Shown: positions 32,840 to 41,612, counted from the first letter of the stretch. The stretch: 64,000 nt of DNA from Pseudonocardia humida (GCF_023898865.1 NZ_JAGSOV010000015.1:1-64000), one strand, 5' to 3'. The notes: generated by a model from the sequence alone, not told the origin. Numbers and translations: made by a program.

Positions 32840-33544
32840 ATGACCGACGCCATGCCGGCCACCCGGACGCGCCGCGGGAGCTCCGCGCAGGGGCGGGCCG
32901 AGGTGCGCCGCGAGCTGGTCGCCGCGGCGGCGCGGCTGTTCGACGAGCGGGGCTACGAGGACACGACCGTCGACGACATCGCGGGCGCGGCGGGCGTCGG
33001 GCGGCGCACCTTCTTCCGGTACTTCCGCAGCAAGGAGGACGCCATCTCGCCCGACCACGAGGGCGCGCTGGCCCGGGTCGCCGAGGTCTTCGCCACCGCG
33101 CACGCCGGCGAGCCGACGACGGCGCTCGTCATGCGGGCGGGCGAGACGGTCTTCGAGCTCTACACCGCCGACCCGGCGCTCTCGCTGCGCCGCTACCGGG
33201 TGACCCACCAGGTCGCCGCGCTGCGCGACCGCGAGTCGGCCAGCGTCGACCACTACCGCAGGCTGTTCACCCGCAACCTCCGGCAGCGCTTCGCCGGCTC
33301 GCCCGATGGCGACATGCGGGCCGCGGTGACGGCGGCGGCCGTCGTGGCGGCGCACAACCTGGCGCTGCGCGAGTGGCTGGCCGCGGGGGCGCCGGACGAC
33401 GGCGGGCGCTCCTGCCGGGAGCGGTTCCGCGAGGTGGCCGCGCTGCTGCCCGGCGAGCCCGTCCGCCGGGCCGACCCGCTGCACGCCGTCGCCCAGCGCC
33501 TGGAGGCCGCGGCCGACCGGCTGGAGCGCTCCCGGCTCCCCTGA
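32840..33544 (+). CDS. TetR-family regulator
   Basis: A 234-residue repressor. The N-terminal helix-turn-helix is VAAAARLFDERGYEDTTVDD followed by IAGAAGVGRRTFFRYFRSKE. The C-terminal ligand domain is helical with no assignable ligand. It is divergent from fadE25 with a shared palindrome, so it probably controls that acyl-CoA dehydrogenase and itself in response to an acyl-CoA or fatty acid, in analogy with FadR/KstR-type repressors. ATG at 32840, leaderless. Confidence 0.92.
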   Translation: MTDAMPATRTRRGSSAQGRAEVRRELVAAAARLFDERGYEDTTVDDIAGAAGVGRRTFFRYFRSKEDAISPDHEGALARVAEVFATAHAGEPTTALVMRAGETVFELYTADPALSLRRYRVTHQVAALRDRESASVDHYRRLFTRNLRQRFAGSPDGDMRAAVTAAAVVAAHNLALREWLAAGAPDDGGRSCRERFREVAALLPGEPVRRADPLHAVAQRLEAAADRLERSRLP

Positions 33545-33580
33545 TCGGGCTCGGCAGCCGATGCGCCGTCCGGGCGAGCC

Positions 33581-34483
33581 TCACGCGCGGCGGCCGCCGC
33601 CGGGGTCGAGCTGGCCGGCCAGCAGCGCGGCCAGGGCCAGGGCGAACCCGGCCAGCTGGACGGCGCTGAAGGTCTCGCCGAGCACCAGCGCCCCGAGGGC
33701 CGCGGCGACCAGCGGCGAGAGCAGGCCCAGCAGGGCGGTCGCGGTGACCGGGAGCGCCCCGATCCCGCGGAACCACAGCGTGTAGGCGATCAGCCCGCCG
33801 ACGCTGCCCAGCCACAGGTAACCGGCGACCGCCGGAGCGTCGACGTGCGCCGGGACCCCTTCGACCAGCAGCGCGAGCGGGAGCAGGACCAGGCCACCGG
33901 CCGTCAGCTGCCACCCGGCGAAGGCCATCGGTCCGACGCCGGGCGGGCGCCCCCAGCGCTTGGCGAGGGTCGTGCCCGTGGCCATGGCGGCCGCGCCGCC
34001 CAGACCCGCGGCGAGCCCGACGGCGTCGAACGCGGCGGACGGGCCGAGGACCACGAGCCCGACCCCGACCACGCCGGTGACGCCCCAGCCCAGCCGCCAG
34101 GCCGAGATGCGCTCGTGCAGCACCGCGCCGGCCAGGCCGACGACCAGGATCGGCTGCACGGCGCCGAGGGTCGCGGCGACGCCGCCCGGCAGGCGCTCGG
34201 CGGTGAGCAGCAGCAGCGGGAAGAACGCGCCGACGTTCAGCGCGCCGAGCGCCGCGGTCCGCCCCCACCAGGCACCGCGCGGCAGCGCGCGGGTCAGCGC
34301 CAGCGCGACGATCCCGGCGGGCAGCGCCCGCAGGAGCGCGGCGAACAGCGGGTGCTCGGCGGGCAGCAGTTCGGTGGTGACCAGGTAGGTGGTGCCCCAC
34401 ACGGCCGGGGCGAGGGCCGTCGCGGCGGTCATCGCCGCCCGTCCGCCGACCGCGGTCCGCGGCGACGAGGTCGCTGTGCTCAT
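33581..34483 (-). CDS. EamA/DMT-family transporter
   Basis: A 300-residue membrane protein with ten hydrophobic helices in two internal repeats of five, typical of the drug/metabolite transporter superfamily. Each half ends with the EamA pattern (PILVVGLAGAVLHERISAWR in the first, PLVAAALGALVLGETFSAVQ in the second). It may be a metabolite exporter (for example amino acids) or drug efflux protein. Divergent LysR gene 78 bp away probably regulates it. A tail of Gly/Arg is cytoplasmic. ATG at 34483; the short upstream extension is less likely. Confidence 0.92.
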   Translation of the reverse strand: MSTATSSPRTAVGGRAAMTAATALAPAVWGTTYLVTTELLPAEHPLFAALLRALPAGIVALALTRALPRGAWWGRTAALGALNVGAFFPLLLLTAERLPGGVAATLGAVQPILVVGLAGAVLHERISAWRLGWGVTGVVGVGLVVLGPSAAFDAVGLAAGLGGAAAMATGTTLAKRWGRPPGVGPMAFAGWQLTAGGLVLLPLALLVEGVPAHVDAPAVAGYLWLGSVGGLIAYTLWFRGIGALPVTATALLGLLSPLVAAALGALVLGETFSAVQLAGFALALAALLAGQLDPGGGRRA

Positions 34484-34505
34484 GGTTCGAGCCTCACCGC
34501 GGACC

Positions 34506-34559
34506 ATCGATGCGTCCAACACATCCTTGCCATGCCGTCGATCGATGAGGACGATCGAT
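34506..34559. promoter_or_regulatory. Putative LysR-controlled divergent operator
   Basis: ATCGATGCGTCC (34506-34517) and GGACGATCGAT (34549-34559) form an inverted repeat across the 78-bp gap between the EamA and LysR genes; several ATCGAT words lie within it. Confidence 0.4.
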
Positions 34560-34561
34560 CG

Positions 34562-35434
34562 ATGGAGCTCCAGCAGCTGCGGTACGTGCTGGCGGTCGCC
34601 GAGACCGGCGGCTTCACCCGCGCCGCCGAGCGGTGCTTCGTGGTCCAGTCGTCGCTGAGCCACCAGATCGCGAGCCTGGAGCGCGAGCTGGGGGTGCGGC
34701 TGTTCGCCCGCACCAGCCGCCGCGTCGAGCTCACCGCGGCCGGGGAGGCGTTCCTGCCGGCCGCCCGGCAGTGCCTCGACGCCGCCGAGCGCGCCGGGGC
34801 CGACGCCGCCGCCGCGGTCGGTGAGGTGCGCGGGCGGTTCGCCGTCGGCGTCATCCCGGCCACGACCGGCGTCGACCTCCCGGAGGCGCTGCAGCGCTTC
34901 CGGGCGCGGCACCCGCGGGTGCGCATCGCGCTGCGCGTCGGGGCCAGCGACGAGCTCGCGGCGCAGGTCCGCGAGGGCGGTCTCGACCTCGCCGTGCTCG
35001 GGCTGCCCGAGACCGACCGGCCCCGGGGCGTGCGCGCACACGAGCTCGTCCGCGAACGGCTCGTGGCCGTCGTCGCGACGGGGCACCCGCTCGCCGGGCG
35101 CACGGCGGTGGACCTGGAGTGCCTGGCCGAGGAGACCTTCGTCGACTTCCCGGCCCGGACCCCCGGCCGGGCGCAGAGCGACCGGGCCTTCGCCGCCGCC
35201 GGGCTGGTCCGCGACGTCGCCTTCGAGGTGCCCACGGCCGACCTGGTGGCCCGGATCGTCGGCCGGGGCCTCGCCGTCGCGCTGCTGCCGGCCGCCTTCG
35301 CCCGCGACCGGGACGGGCTGGCCACGATGCCGGTCGTCGACGGGCCCGGGAGGGTCGAGTTCGTGGTCTGGAGCGACTTCAACCCGACGCCCGCGACCCG
35401 GGCGTTCCTCGACGTGCTGGAGATCCCGCACTGA
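34562..35434 (+). CDS. LysR-family regulator
   Basis: A 290-residue LysR protein. The winged helix (MELQQLRYVLAVAETGGFTR, AERCFVVQSSLSHQIASLER) is canonical, followed by the coupling helix and two effector subdomains (FAVGVIPATTGVDLPEAL, DLAVLGLPETDRP). Divergent from the EamA transporter, so it is likely its activator in response to the exported compound. ATG at 34562; an upstream in-frame ATG at 34532 adds ten residues but is atypical. Effector not determinable. Confidence 0.92.
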   Translation: MELQQLRYVLAVAETGGFTRAAERCFVVQSSLSHQIASLERELGVRLFARTSRRVELTAAGEAFLPAARQCLDAAERAGADAAAAVGEVRGRFAVGVIPATTGVDLPEALQRFRARHPRVRIALRVGASDELAAQVREGGLDLAVLGLPETDRPRGVRAHELVRERLVAVVATGHPLAGRTAVDLECLAEETFVDFPARTPGRAQSDRAFAAAGLVRDVAFEVPTADLVARIVGRGLAVALLPAAFARDRDGLATMPVVDGPGRVEFVVWSDFNPTPATRAFLDVLEIPH

Positions 35435-35460
35435 CGGGACCCGGCCGGGTCCGGACATGC

Positions 35461-35525
35461 GTGATCCCCGGGCCGCACCGAAGCATGCGTACGCCGAGCT
35501 GGACGGGCTCGGGCCCGGGGATCAC
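35461..35525. terminator. Long-loop hairpin after LysR gene
   Basis: GTGATCCCCGGGCC (35461-35474) pairs perfectly with 35512-35525; loop of 37 nt with its own CATGCGTACG. Confidence 0.6.
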
Positions 35526-35701
35526 GGGTGACTGCCTGGGATTCGCCGGCACCACGCCGGCTTCCACAAACGGTCGGAGACTAGTCCTGTGGTGCTAGCG
35601 GACAGCCACCTCACATGTCCAATGGCTAATCAACTTTGGACCACCTCCTCTCACGTGTACGGCCACACTACGACTGCGCGACCGCATCTCGCCACGTGTT
35701 T
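35526..35701. other. Low-GC intergenic stretch, no gene found
   Basis: Base composition visibly less GC-rich than neighbours (words such as CACATGTCCAATGG and TAATCAACTTTGG). It contains GACTAGTC and GCTAGC palindromes but no RNA gene, reading frame with codon bias or repeat that I could support. It lies in the convergent gap between the LysR gene and purE. It may be a degraded insertion. Confidence 0.5.
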
Positions 35702-36214
35702 TCAGCGGTTCTCCGGCGGCTCCACGCGCTCGCGCAGCGCCGCATCCTTGACCAGCACGGATCGCTCCAGCTCGGCCTGGAACCCAACCATTCGGCGTAG
35801 CAGGTCGGGGTCGCCGGCGGCCAGGATCCGCACGGCGAGCAGCCCGGCGTTGCGCGCGCCGCCGACCGCGACCGTGGCGACCGGCACCCCGGCCGGCATC
35901 TGCACGATCGACAGCAGCGAGTCCAGCCCGTCCAGGCGGGCCAGCGGAACCGGGACGCCGATCACCGGCAGCGGGGTGGCTGCGGCGACCATGCCGGGCA
36001 GGTGGGCGGCGCCCCCGGCCCCGGCGATGATCACCTTGAGGCCGCGCCGCACAGCACCCGTGGCGTAGTCGAGCATCCGTTGCGGGGTGCGGTGCGCGGA
36101 GTAGACGCCGACCTCGTGCGGCACGTCGAACTCGGCGAGCGCCTCGGCGGCCGCGGACATCACCGGCCAGTCCGAGTCGCTGCCCATGATCACGCCGACG
36201 GTGGACTCAGGCAC
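35702..36214 (-). CDS. purE: 5-(carboxyamino)imidazole ribonucleotide mutase
   Basis: A 170-residue class I PurE, moving the carboxyl group from N5 to C4 in purine synthesis (N5-CAIR to CAIR). [13 protein letters not shown] is the N-terminal nucleotide loop, [10 protein letters not shown] holds the catalytic His-Arg, [20 protein letters not shown] the substrate loop, and [20 protein letters not shown] is the conserved end. The GTG at 36214 has GGGAGG 6 nt upstream and overlaps the purK stop by 8 nt. Confidence 0.97.
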   Translation of the reverse strand: MPESTVGVIMGSDSDWPVMSAAAEALAEFDVPHEVGVYSAHRTPQRMLDYATGAVRRGLKVIIAGAGGAAHLPGMVAAATPLPVIGVPVPLARLDGLDSLLSIVQMPAGVPVATVAVGGARNAGLLAVRILAAGDPDLLRRMVGFQAELERSVLVKDAALRERVEPPENR

Positions 36215-37415
36215 GCGCCGCCTCCCCGAGGTGCTCGGACCAGCCGTCGGCCCAGGTCGCACTGGCCAGCCACTCGGCGGCCAGCGCGGCGCGGGCGCGG
36301 ACGGCGGCCATGTCGTCGCCGAGGAACGTCACGTGGCCGACCTTGCGGTCGGGCCGCTCGGCCTTGCCGTAGAGGTGCACCTTCGCGTCCGGGAAGCGCG
36401 CGAACAGGTGGTGCAGCCGCTCGTCGGTGCTCATCGCCGGGGCCTGCGCGGCGCCCAGCACGTTCGCCATGACGACCGCGGGCGCCGTGGGCGCGGTGGC
36501 GCCCAGCGGGTAGTCGAGCACGGCGCGCAGGTGCTGCTCGAACTGCGAGGTGCGCGAGCCCTCGATCGTCCAGTGCCCGGAGTTGTGCGGGCGCATCGCC
36601 AGCTCGTTGACGACCAGCTCGCCCGCGGTGCCCTCGAACAGCTCGACGGCCAGCAGCCCGGTGACGTCCAGCTCGGCCGCGACGCGCAGGGCCAGGTGCT
36701 GGGCCTCGATCGCCGAGTCCTCGGACAGCCCCGGCGCCGGGGCCAGCACCTGCACGCACTGCCCGCGCTCCTGCACCGTCTCCACCACCGGCCAGGCCGC
36801 GGCCTGCCCGAACGGCGAACGGGCGACCAGCGCGGCCAGCTCCCGGCGCATCGGCACCGCGCGCTCGACCATCAGCGGCGTCCCCGCGTCGAGCAGCCGG
36901 GCGACCAGGTCGGCGTCGAGGGCGTCGAGCATCCAGACGCCGCGCCCGTCGTAGCCGCCGCGCACCGCCTTGAGGACGACCGGCAGCCCGTGCTCGGCGG
37001 CGAACCGCTCGACGTCGGCCGGCTCGCGCACGGCGGCGAACTCCGGGACCGCCAGCCCGAGCCCGGCCAGCCGCTCGCGCATGACCAGCTTGTCCTGGGC
37101 GTGCAGCAGGGCGTCGGGCCGCGGGTGCACCGCGACCCCGGCGTCGACGAGCGCGCGCAGCCGCTCCTGCGGCACCTGCTCGTGGTCGAGGGTGACCGCG
37201 GAGCACCCGGCGGCGAACGAGCGCAAGGCGACAGCGTCATCCGGGCTGCCGATGCGGACGTCCGAACAGACCAGAGCGGCGGGGTCGCCCGGCCCAGTGG
37301 CCAGTACCCGCAGTGACTGGCCGAGCGCGATGGCGGACTGCTGCGTCATCCGCGCGAGCTGTCCCGCCCCGATCATCCCGACGACGGGGAGCTGGCTGGT
37401 TCCGGGCACGTCCAC
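36207..37415 (-). CDS. purK: 5-(carboxyamino)imidazole ribonucleotide synthase
   Basis: A 402-residue ATP-grasp enzyme that carboxylates AIR with bicarbonate and ATP to N5-[15 protein letters not shown] is the N-terminal AIR-binding loop, [19 protein letters not shown] begins the ATP-grasp fold, [14 protein letters not shown] is the ATP-binding Lys/Gly-rich loop, and [16 protein letters not shown] contains the metal and substrate residues. Immediately upstream of and coupled to purE, as Rv3276c/Rv3275c. GTG at 37415 with a TAGGCT box 9 nt upstream. Divergent from the GtrA gene. Confidence 0.97.
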   Translation of the reverse strand: MDVPGTSQLPVVGMIGAGQLARMTQQSAIALGQSLRVLATGPGDPAALVCSDVRIGSPDDAVALRSFAAGCSAVTLDHEQVPQERLRALVDAGVAVHPRPDALLHAQDKLVMRERLAGLGLAVPEFAAVREPADVERFAAEHGLPVVLKAVRGGYDGRGVWMLDALDADLVARLLDAGTPLMVERAVPMRRELAALVARSPFGQAAAWPVVETVQERGQCVQVLAPAPGLSEDSAIEAQHLALRVAAELDVTGLLAVELFEGTAGELVVNELAMRPHNSGHWTIEGSRTSQFEQHLRAVLDYPLGATAPTAPAVVMANVLGAAQAPAMSTDERLHHLFARFPDAKVHLYGKAERPDRKVGHVTFLGDDMAAVRARAALAAEWLASATWADGWSEHLGEAARA

Positions 37416-37472
37416 GATGGGCAGAGCCTACCTGCGGGGCGGGCACCGATCCGGTCTGGCACGATCGAGCAG

Positions 37473-37997
37473 GTGTCCGTGGTCGAAACCGTGCTGGCCG
37501 CCATCCCGCAGCCGTACCGGAGCGTTGCCGTCAAGCACCGCGAGCTGCTGAAGTTCGCGCTGGTCGGTGGCACCACGTGGATCATCGACACGGCGGTGTT
37601 CCTGGTGCTCAAGGCCACTGTGCTGGCGGAGAAGCCGATCACCGCGAAGATCATCGCAGTGCTGGTGGCGACGATCGTGTCCTACGTGCTCAACCGGGAG
37701 TGGTCGTTCCGCACGCGGGGCGGGCGCGAGCGCCACCACGAGGCCGCGCTGTTCTTCATCGTCAGCGGCATCGGCGTCGCCGTCTACACCGCCCCCCTGG
37801 CGGTCTCCCGCTACCTGCTGCTCCTGCGCGTGCCCGAGGTGAGCCTGCTCACCCAGGAGATCGCCGACTTCGTCAGCGGCCAGATACTCGGCGTGCTCGC
37901 CGGCATGGCGTTCCGCTGGTGGGCCTTCCGCCGCTTCGTCTTCCCCGACGAGGGCGTGCGCCGCCAGGTCTCCGCGGGCGCCGAACCCCGCCTCTGA
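37473..37997 (+). CDS. GtrA-family membrane protein (Rv3277-type)
   Basis: A 174-residue protein with four transmembrane helices and the GtrA pattern (LLKFALVGGTTWIIDTAVF, VLVATIVSYVLNREWSFR). GtrA proteins are thought to flip or traffic polyprenyl-linked sugars in cell-wall glycosylation. In mycobacteria Rv3277 sits beside purK exactly like this. A CACGAT box 7 nt upstream of the GTG would give a leaderless message. Convergent with the histidine kinase gene, 3 bp apart. Confidence 0.92.
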   Translation: MSVVETVLAAIPQPYRSVAVKHRELLKFALVGGTTWIIDTAVFLVLKATVLAEKPITAKIIAVLVATIVSYVLNREWSFRTRGGRERHHEAALFFIVSGIGVAVYTAPLAVSRYLLLLRVPEVSLLTQEIADFVSGQILGVLAGMAFRWWAFRRFVFPDEGVRRQVSAGAEPRL

Positions 37998-38000
37998 CCC

Positions 38001-39272
38001 TCAGCGGGGAGTCGCGGGCGTGCGGGGCGCGCCCATCACGTCGTCCGCACGGGCGGCCGGCAGGAAGATCGTGAACATCGCCGGGCGGGCCCGGGACAGC
38101 TCCAGGCGCCCCCCGTCGGCCTCGACGAGCGCGCGGGCCAGCGCCAGGCCCAGGCCGGTCGACGAGCCCACCGAGACACCGCGGTCGAAGACGTGCGGCA
38201 CCAGCTCCTCCGGGACGCCGTGACCGGTGTCGCTCACCTCGACCAGCAGGCTGTTCTCCGTCGAGCGGGCGCTCAGCGTCACCGTCCCGCCGCCGTGCTG
38301 GATCGCGTTGTCCACCAGCGCGCCGACCGCCTCGCGCAACCGGGCGGGCGTCACCCTGGCCAGCAGGCCCGCCGGCAGCCGCACCCGCAGCGCCCGCCCG
38401 GCCGCCCGCAGCGCCGGGCGCCACTCGTCGGCCACGGCGCTGAGCGCCTCCTTGAGGTCCTGCAGCTCGGCCCCGGCCGCGCGGGCCACCCGGGCCGCCT
38501 CCAGCAGCTCGTCGAGCACGGCGGCCAGGCGCTCGGTCTGCTCCAGCGCGGCGAGCGCCTCCCGGCGCGCGCTCGGGTCGGGGTGCGTGGCCAGCTCGTC
38601 CAGCCGCAGCTGCAGCGCCGTCAACCGGCTGCGCAGCTGGTGGGACACGTCGCCGACGAGCGTGCGCTCGCGCTGGACGAGGTCGGCCAGCGCCACCGCC
38701 GAGGTGTCGAGCACGTCGGAGACGCGGTCCAGCTCGGGGATGCCGTGCCGGTGCGGCGTCGCCCGGAAGTCGCCGGCGCCCAACCGGGCGGCCCGGTCGG
38801 CCACGTCGCGCAACGGCTCGGCCAGGCGCTGCGCGGTGACCGTGGCGACCACCGTCCCGGTCCCGATCGAGAGCACGACCAGCAGCAGCACGACCGCCGT
38901 GACCTGCAGCTGCTCGGCCCGCATGACGTAGCGCGGCTCCGCCATGGTGAGCGAGCCACCCGGCCCGAACGGCAGCGCCTCGGCGACCGGATCGGGGCCC
39001 GGGTCGGCGCCGAAGACCTGCCGGGGCTGCCCCGACGGCTCCAGCGTCAGCTGCCCGCCGGGCGGCACCGACAGGTCGATCGCGGTCTGGTCGATCTGGT
39101 CGAGCGTCGCCGAGCCGTCCAGCCGCTCGCCCAGCTGCTCCAGCCGCGACGTCAGGTCGGCGCGGTGGAAGTCCTCCACGAGCCGCCACGTGGTGATGGC
39201 CAGCGGCCCGCCCAGCACGAGCGCGGTCAGCGCGACGACCAGCAGCGTCGACTGCAGGATCCTGCGGCGCAC
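38001..39272 (-). CDS. Sensor histidine kinase
   Basis: A 423-residue transmembrane kinase. TM1 (residues 7-27), an extracellular domain of about 100 residues, TM2 (VVLLLVVLSIGTGTVVATV), HAMP (AQRLAEPLRDVADRAARLGA), then an H-box DVSHQLRSRLTAL with the phospho-acceptor His. The ATP domain has VDNAIQHGGG (N box) and GLGLALARALV (G2 box). Cognate response regulator gene starts 6 bp upstream. Signal unknown. Confidence 0.95.
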   Translation of the reverse strand: MRRRILQSTLLVVALTALVLGGPLAITTWRLVEDFHRADLTSRLEQLGERLDGSATLDQIDQTAIDLSVPPGGQLTLEPSGQPRQVFGADPGPDPVAEALPFGPGGSLTMAEPRYVMRAEQLQVTAVVLLLVVLSIGTGTVVATVTAQRLAEPLRDVADRAARLGAGDFRATPHRHGIPELDRVSDVLDTSAVALADLVQRERTLVGDVSHQLRSRLTALQLRLDELATHPDPSARREALAALEQTERLAAVLDELLEAARVARAAGAELQDLKEALSAVADEWRPALRAAGRALRVRLPAGLLARVTPARLREAVGALVDNAIQHGGGTVTLSARSTENSLLVEVSDTGHGVPEELVPHVFDRGVSVGSSTGLGLALARALVEADGGRLELSRARPAMFTIFLPAARADDVMGAPRTPATPR

Positions 39273-39278
39273 GCCGGG

Positions 39279-39935
39279 TCAGTCGTGGTTGAAGCGGAAG
39301 CCGACGCCGCGCACGGTCGCGATCCGCCGCTCGCCGCCGATCTTGCGACGCAGCCAGGACATGTGCATGTCCAGCGTCTTGGACGTCTTCATGTCCGGGT
39401 CGTTCCACACCTCGCGGAGGATCTCCTCCCGGGTGACGACCTGCCCCGCCCGCATCAGCAGCACCTTGAGCAGCTCGAACTCCTTGTTGGCCAGCCCGAC
39501 CTCGGCCCCGTCGACCAGGACGCGCCTGCCCGACAGCTCCATCCGCACCCCGCCCACCTCGACCGACTCCGGCGTCAGCCTGCGCAGCAGCGCCCGCACC
39601 CTGGCCAGCAGCTCGGCCAGCCGGAACGGCTTGCCCACGTAGTCGTCGGCGCCCGCGTCGAGACCGACGACGAAGTCGACCTCGTCGGTGCGCGCGGTGA
39701 GCATCAGGACGGGCAGGTCGGGGTGGTCGAGCCGGACCCGCCGGCACACCTCCAGCCCGTCCATCCCGGGCAGGCCGAGGTCGAGGACGAGCAGGTCGAC
39801 GTGGCCGGAGCGGACCCGGTCCAGCGCGCCGAGCCCGTCCTCGGCGACGTCGACCGCATAGCCCTCCCGCTGCAGGGCCCGGGACAGCGGTTCGGCGATG
39901 GCGGCGTCGTCCTCCGCCAGCAGGACGGTGGTCAC
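39279..39935 (-). CDS. OmpR/PhoB-family response regulator
   Basis: A 218-residue regulator: receiver domain (AEDD at 8-11, phospho-acceptor Asp52 in LLVLDLGLPG, Lys102 in VGKPFR) and a winged-helix DNA-binding domain (ANKEFELLKVLLMRAGQVVT, SKTLDMHMSWLRRKIG). Encoded directly before the histidine kinase, so they form a two-component system. The GTG at 39935 has a TACTGT -10 box 6 nt upstream. Target genes not evident; the divergent hisN-like gene is a possible member of the regulon. Confidence 0.95.
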   Translation of the reverse strand: MTTVLLAEDDAAIAEPLSRALQREGYAVDVAEDGLGALDRVRSGHVDLLVLDLGLPGMDGLEVCRRVRLDHPDLPVLMLTARTDEVDFVVGLDAGADDYVGKPFRLAELLARVRALLRRLTPESVEVGGVRMELSGRRVLVDGAEVGLANKEFELLKVLLMRAGQVVTREEILREVWNDPDMKTSKTLDMHMSWLRRKIGGERRIATVRGVGFRFNHD

Positions 39936-39941
39936 CTCGCC

Positions 39942-39947
39942 ACAGTA
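39942..39947 (-). promoter_or_regulatory. -10 box (TACTGT) of response regulator operon
   Basis: Minus-strand TACTGT, six bases before the GTG at 39935; in the 45-bp divergent gap with the phosphatase gene, whose own box would be GATGCT (39969-39974). Confidence 0.5.
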
Positions 39948-39980
39948 CGCACGGCCGCTGATCACTGGGATGCTGCCGCG

Positions 39981-40790
39981 GTGGACGCCGATCACCGTCA
40001 GGACCTGAAGGCCGACCTCGAGCTGGCCCTCGCACTCGCCGACGCCGCCGACGCCGTCACCCTCCCCCGGTTCCGCGCCGCCGACCTGCGCGTCGACCGC
40101 AAACCCGACCGCACTCCCGTCACCGACGCCGACACCGCCGCCGAGACCGCCCTGCGCGCGCTGATCACCGAGAACCGCCCCGACGACGCCGTGCTCGGCG
40201 AGGAGGAGGGCGGCGACCTGTCCTTCGACGGGCGCGGCTGGGTGCTCGACCCGATCGACGGCACCAAGAACTTCTCCCGCGCCATGCCCGCCTGGGCCAC
40301 CCTCATCGCGCTGACCGTCGACGGCGACCCGGTCGTCGGGGTGGCCAGCGCCCCCGCCCTCGGCAGGCGCTGGTGGGGCGCGCGCGGCCTCGGCGCCTGG
40401 ACCAGCGACGCCCCCGGCGCCGACCCCCGCCCGATCACCGTCTCCGGCGTCCGCGAGCTGGACGACGCCTACCTGTCCACCACCGACCTGCGCGTCTTCG
40501 GCCAGCAGGGCCGCATGGACCGCTGGCTGGCCCTGGTCGACGCCTGCTGGGAGACCCGCGCCTTCGGCGACTTCTGGCAGCACTGCCTGGTCGCCGAAGG
40601 CGTGCTCGACGTCGCCGTCGACGCGATCGTCAACCCGTGGGACCTGGCCGCGCTGGTGCCGATCGTCGCCGAGGCGGGCGGGCGGATGACCGGGCTGTCC
40701 GGGACCGGCACGTTCGCCGAGGGCGACGGCATCGCCACCAACGGCCTCCTCCACGACCCCGCCCTCGCCCTCATCGGCACCCACCCCTGA
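39981..40790 (+). CDS. hisN: Inositol-monophosphatase-family phosphatase, probable histidinol-phosphatase
   Basis: A 269-residue Mg-dependent phosphatase. Metal-binding motifs: GEEEGG and WVLDPIDGTKNFSR, with VNPWDLAALVPIVAEAGGRM at the end. In actinomycetes this subfamily supplies histidinol phosphatase (HisN), and the W-x-LDPIDGTKNF form fits; inositol phosphatase activity is the alternative. GTG at 39981, 45 bp from the response regulator, with GATGCT 6 nt before it. Followed by a long hairpin. Confidence 0.85.
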   Translation: MDADHRQDLKADLELALALADAADAVTLPRFRAADLRVDRKPDRTPVTDADTAAETALRALITENRPDDAVLGEEEGGDLSFDGRGWVLDPIDGTKNFSRAMPAWATLIALTVDGDPVVGVASAPALGRRWWGARGLGAWTSDAPGADPRPITVSGVRELDDAYLSTTDLRVFGQQGRMDRWLALVDACWETRAFGDFWQHCLVAEGVLDVAVDAIVNPWDLAALVPIVAEAGGRMTGLSGTGTFAEGDGIATNGLLHDPALALIGTHP

Positions 40791-40812
40791 CCCACCTCCG
40801 CCCCTCCCCTCC

Positions 40813-40877
40813 CCCGATGTCAGGAAAGCCACGTTCAGGACGCCTCGTGTCCTGAAGGTGGCTTTCCTGACATCGGG
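40813..40877. repeat. Near-perfect 29-bp hairpin, GAAGGTGGCTTTCC family
   Basis: Arms 40813-40841 and 40849-40877 pair over 28 of 29 bp with a 7-nt loop. Core words TCAGGAAAGCCAC and GAAGGTGGCTTTCCTGA match the repeats inside xdhC (51151-51260) and near 57340. Positioned after hisN as a terminator. Confidence 0.8.
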
Positions 40878-40950
40878 GCGCGGAGCTGGTGGTCGCCGAG
40901 TCGGTGGGGCGGGGTGGTCGGAGGCGCGGGTGGCGGGCGAGGATCGGGGG

Positions 40951-41412
40951 GTGCAACTGGCCTTCGAGGACTTCACCCCCGGGCGCGTGTTCCAGCTCGG
41001 GACGACCGTGGTCGACCGCGAGGAGATGCTCGCCTTCGCCCGCCGCTTCGACCCGCAGCCCTTCCACGTCGACGAGGAGGCCGCCAAGGAGTCGATCTTC
41101 GGTGGGTTGGCGGCGTCGGGGTGGTTCACCGTCGGCCTGTGGATGCGGGCCTACGCGGACGGGGTGCTGAACGGGGCCACCTCCCTCGGCTCCCCCGGCG
41201 GCGAGGAGATCGCCTGGCCCGCCCCCGTCTTCGCCGGCGACGAACTGGTGGCGACGATGGAGGTGCTCGAAGCGCGGCGCTCGCGGACGCGGCCCGGGGT
41301 GGGCTTGGTGCGGCTGCGGGCGCACCTGCGGCGGGGGGAGCAGGAGGTGTTCCGGAGCACGTTCACCGGGATGTTCGGGACGCGGGACGGGGGTGGGGCT
41401 GCGTCGGGCTGA
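40951..41412 (+). CDS. MaoC-like hotdog-fold dehydratase/thioesterase domain protein
   Basis: A 153-residue protein. FEDFTPGRVFQLGTTVVDRE and LAFARRFDPQPFHVDEEAAK (catalytic Asp-His of the R-hydratase group) and GGLAASGWFTVGLWMR are the MaoC core. The second half is shorter than in full hydratases, so it may hydrate enoyl-CoA or be a noncatalytic partner. The GTG at 40951, with GAGG 7 nt upstream, is preferred over the GTG at 40930. Convergent with the LLM monooxygenase gene across a hairpin. Confidence 0.88.
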   Translation: MQLAFEDFTPGRVFQLGTTVVDREEMLAFARRFDPQPFHVDEEAAKESIFGGLAASGWFTVGLWMRAYADGVLNGATSLGSPGGEEIAWPAPVFAGDELVATMEVLEARRSRTRPGVGLVRLRAHLRRGEQEVFRSTFTGMFGTRDGGGAASG

Positions 41413-41440
41413 CGGGGCCGGGGTGCCGGGGCCCGCTGAA

Positions 41441-41538
41441 GGGCGGGCGGAGGTGATCGACATGCGCGAGATGTACGTGGTGCACCTCGACCGGCCGGAA
41501 GAGGTGCCTCAGGTACATCTCGCGCGCGAGGCCCGCCC
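41441..41538. terminator. Nested long hairpin, convergent junction
   Basis: Inner arms 41464-41488 and 41501-41525 (GCGCGAGATGTAC core, 22 of 25 bp paired); outer arms GGGCGGGC / GCCCGCCC (41441-41448, 41531-41538). Confidence 0.7.
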
Positions 41539-41612
41539 AACCACCCGGACGACGCCGCCGAATCCGCCACGTAGCACCGGCGAACCCCGACCGCGCCGAA
41601 CGCCCCAGCCCG

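Noticed and set aside
35541..35640. Possible tRNA or small RNA in the low-GC gap
   Set aside because: No cloverleaf with acceptor, anticodon and T arms could be folded; no GGTTCGAATCC-type T-loop was found.
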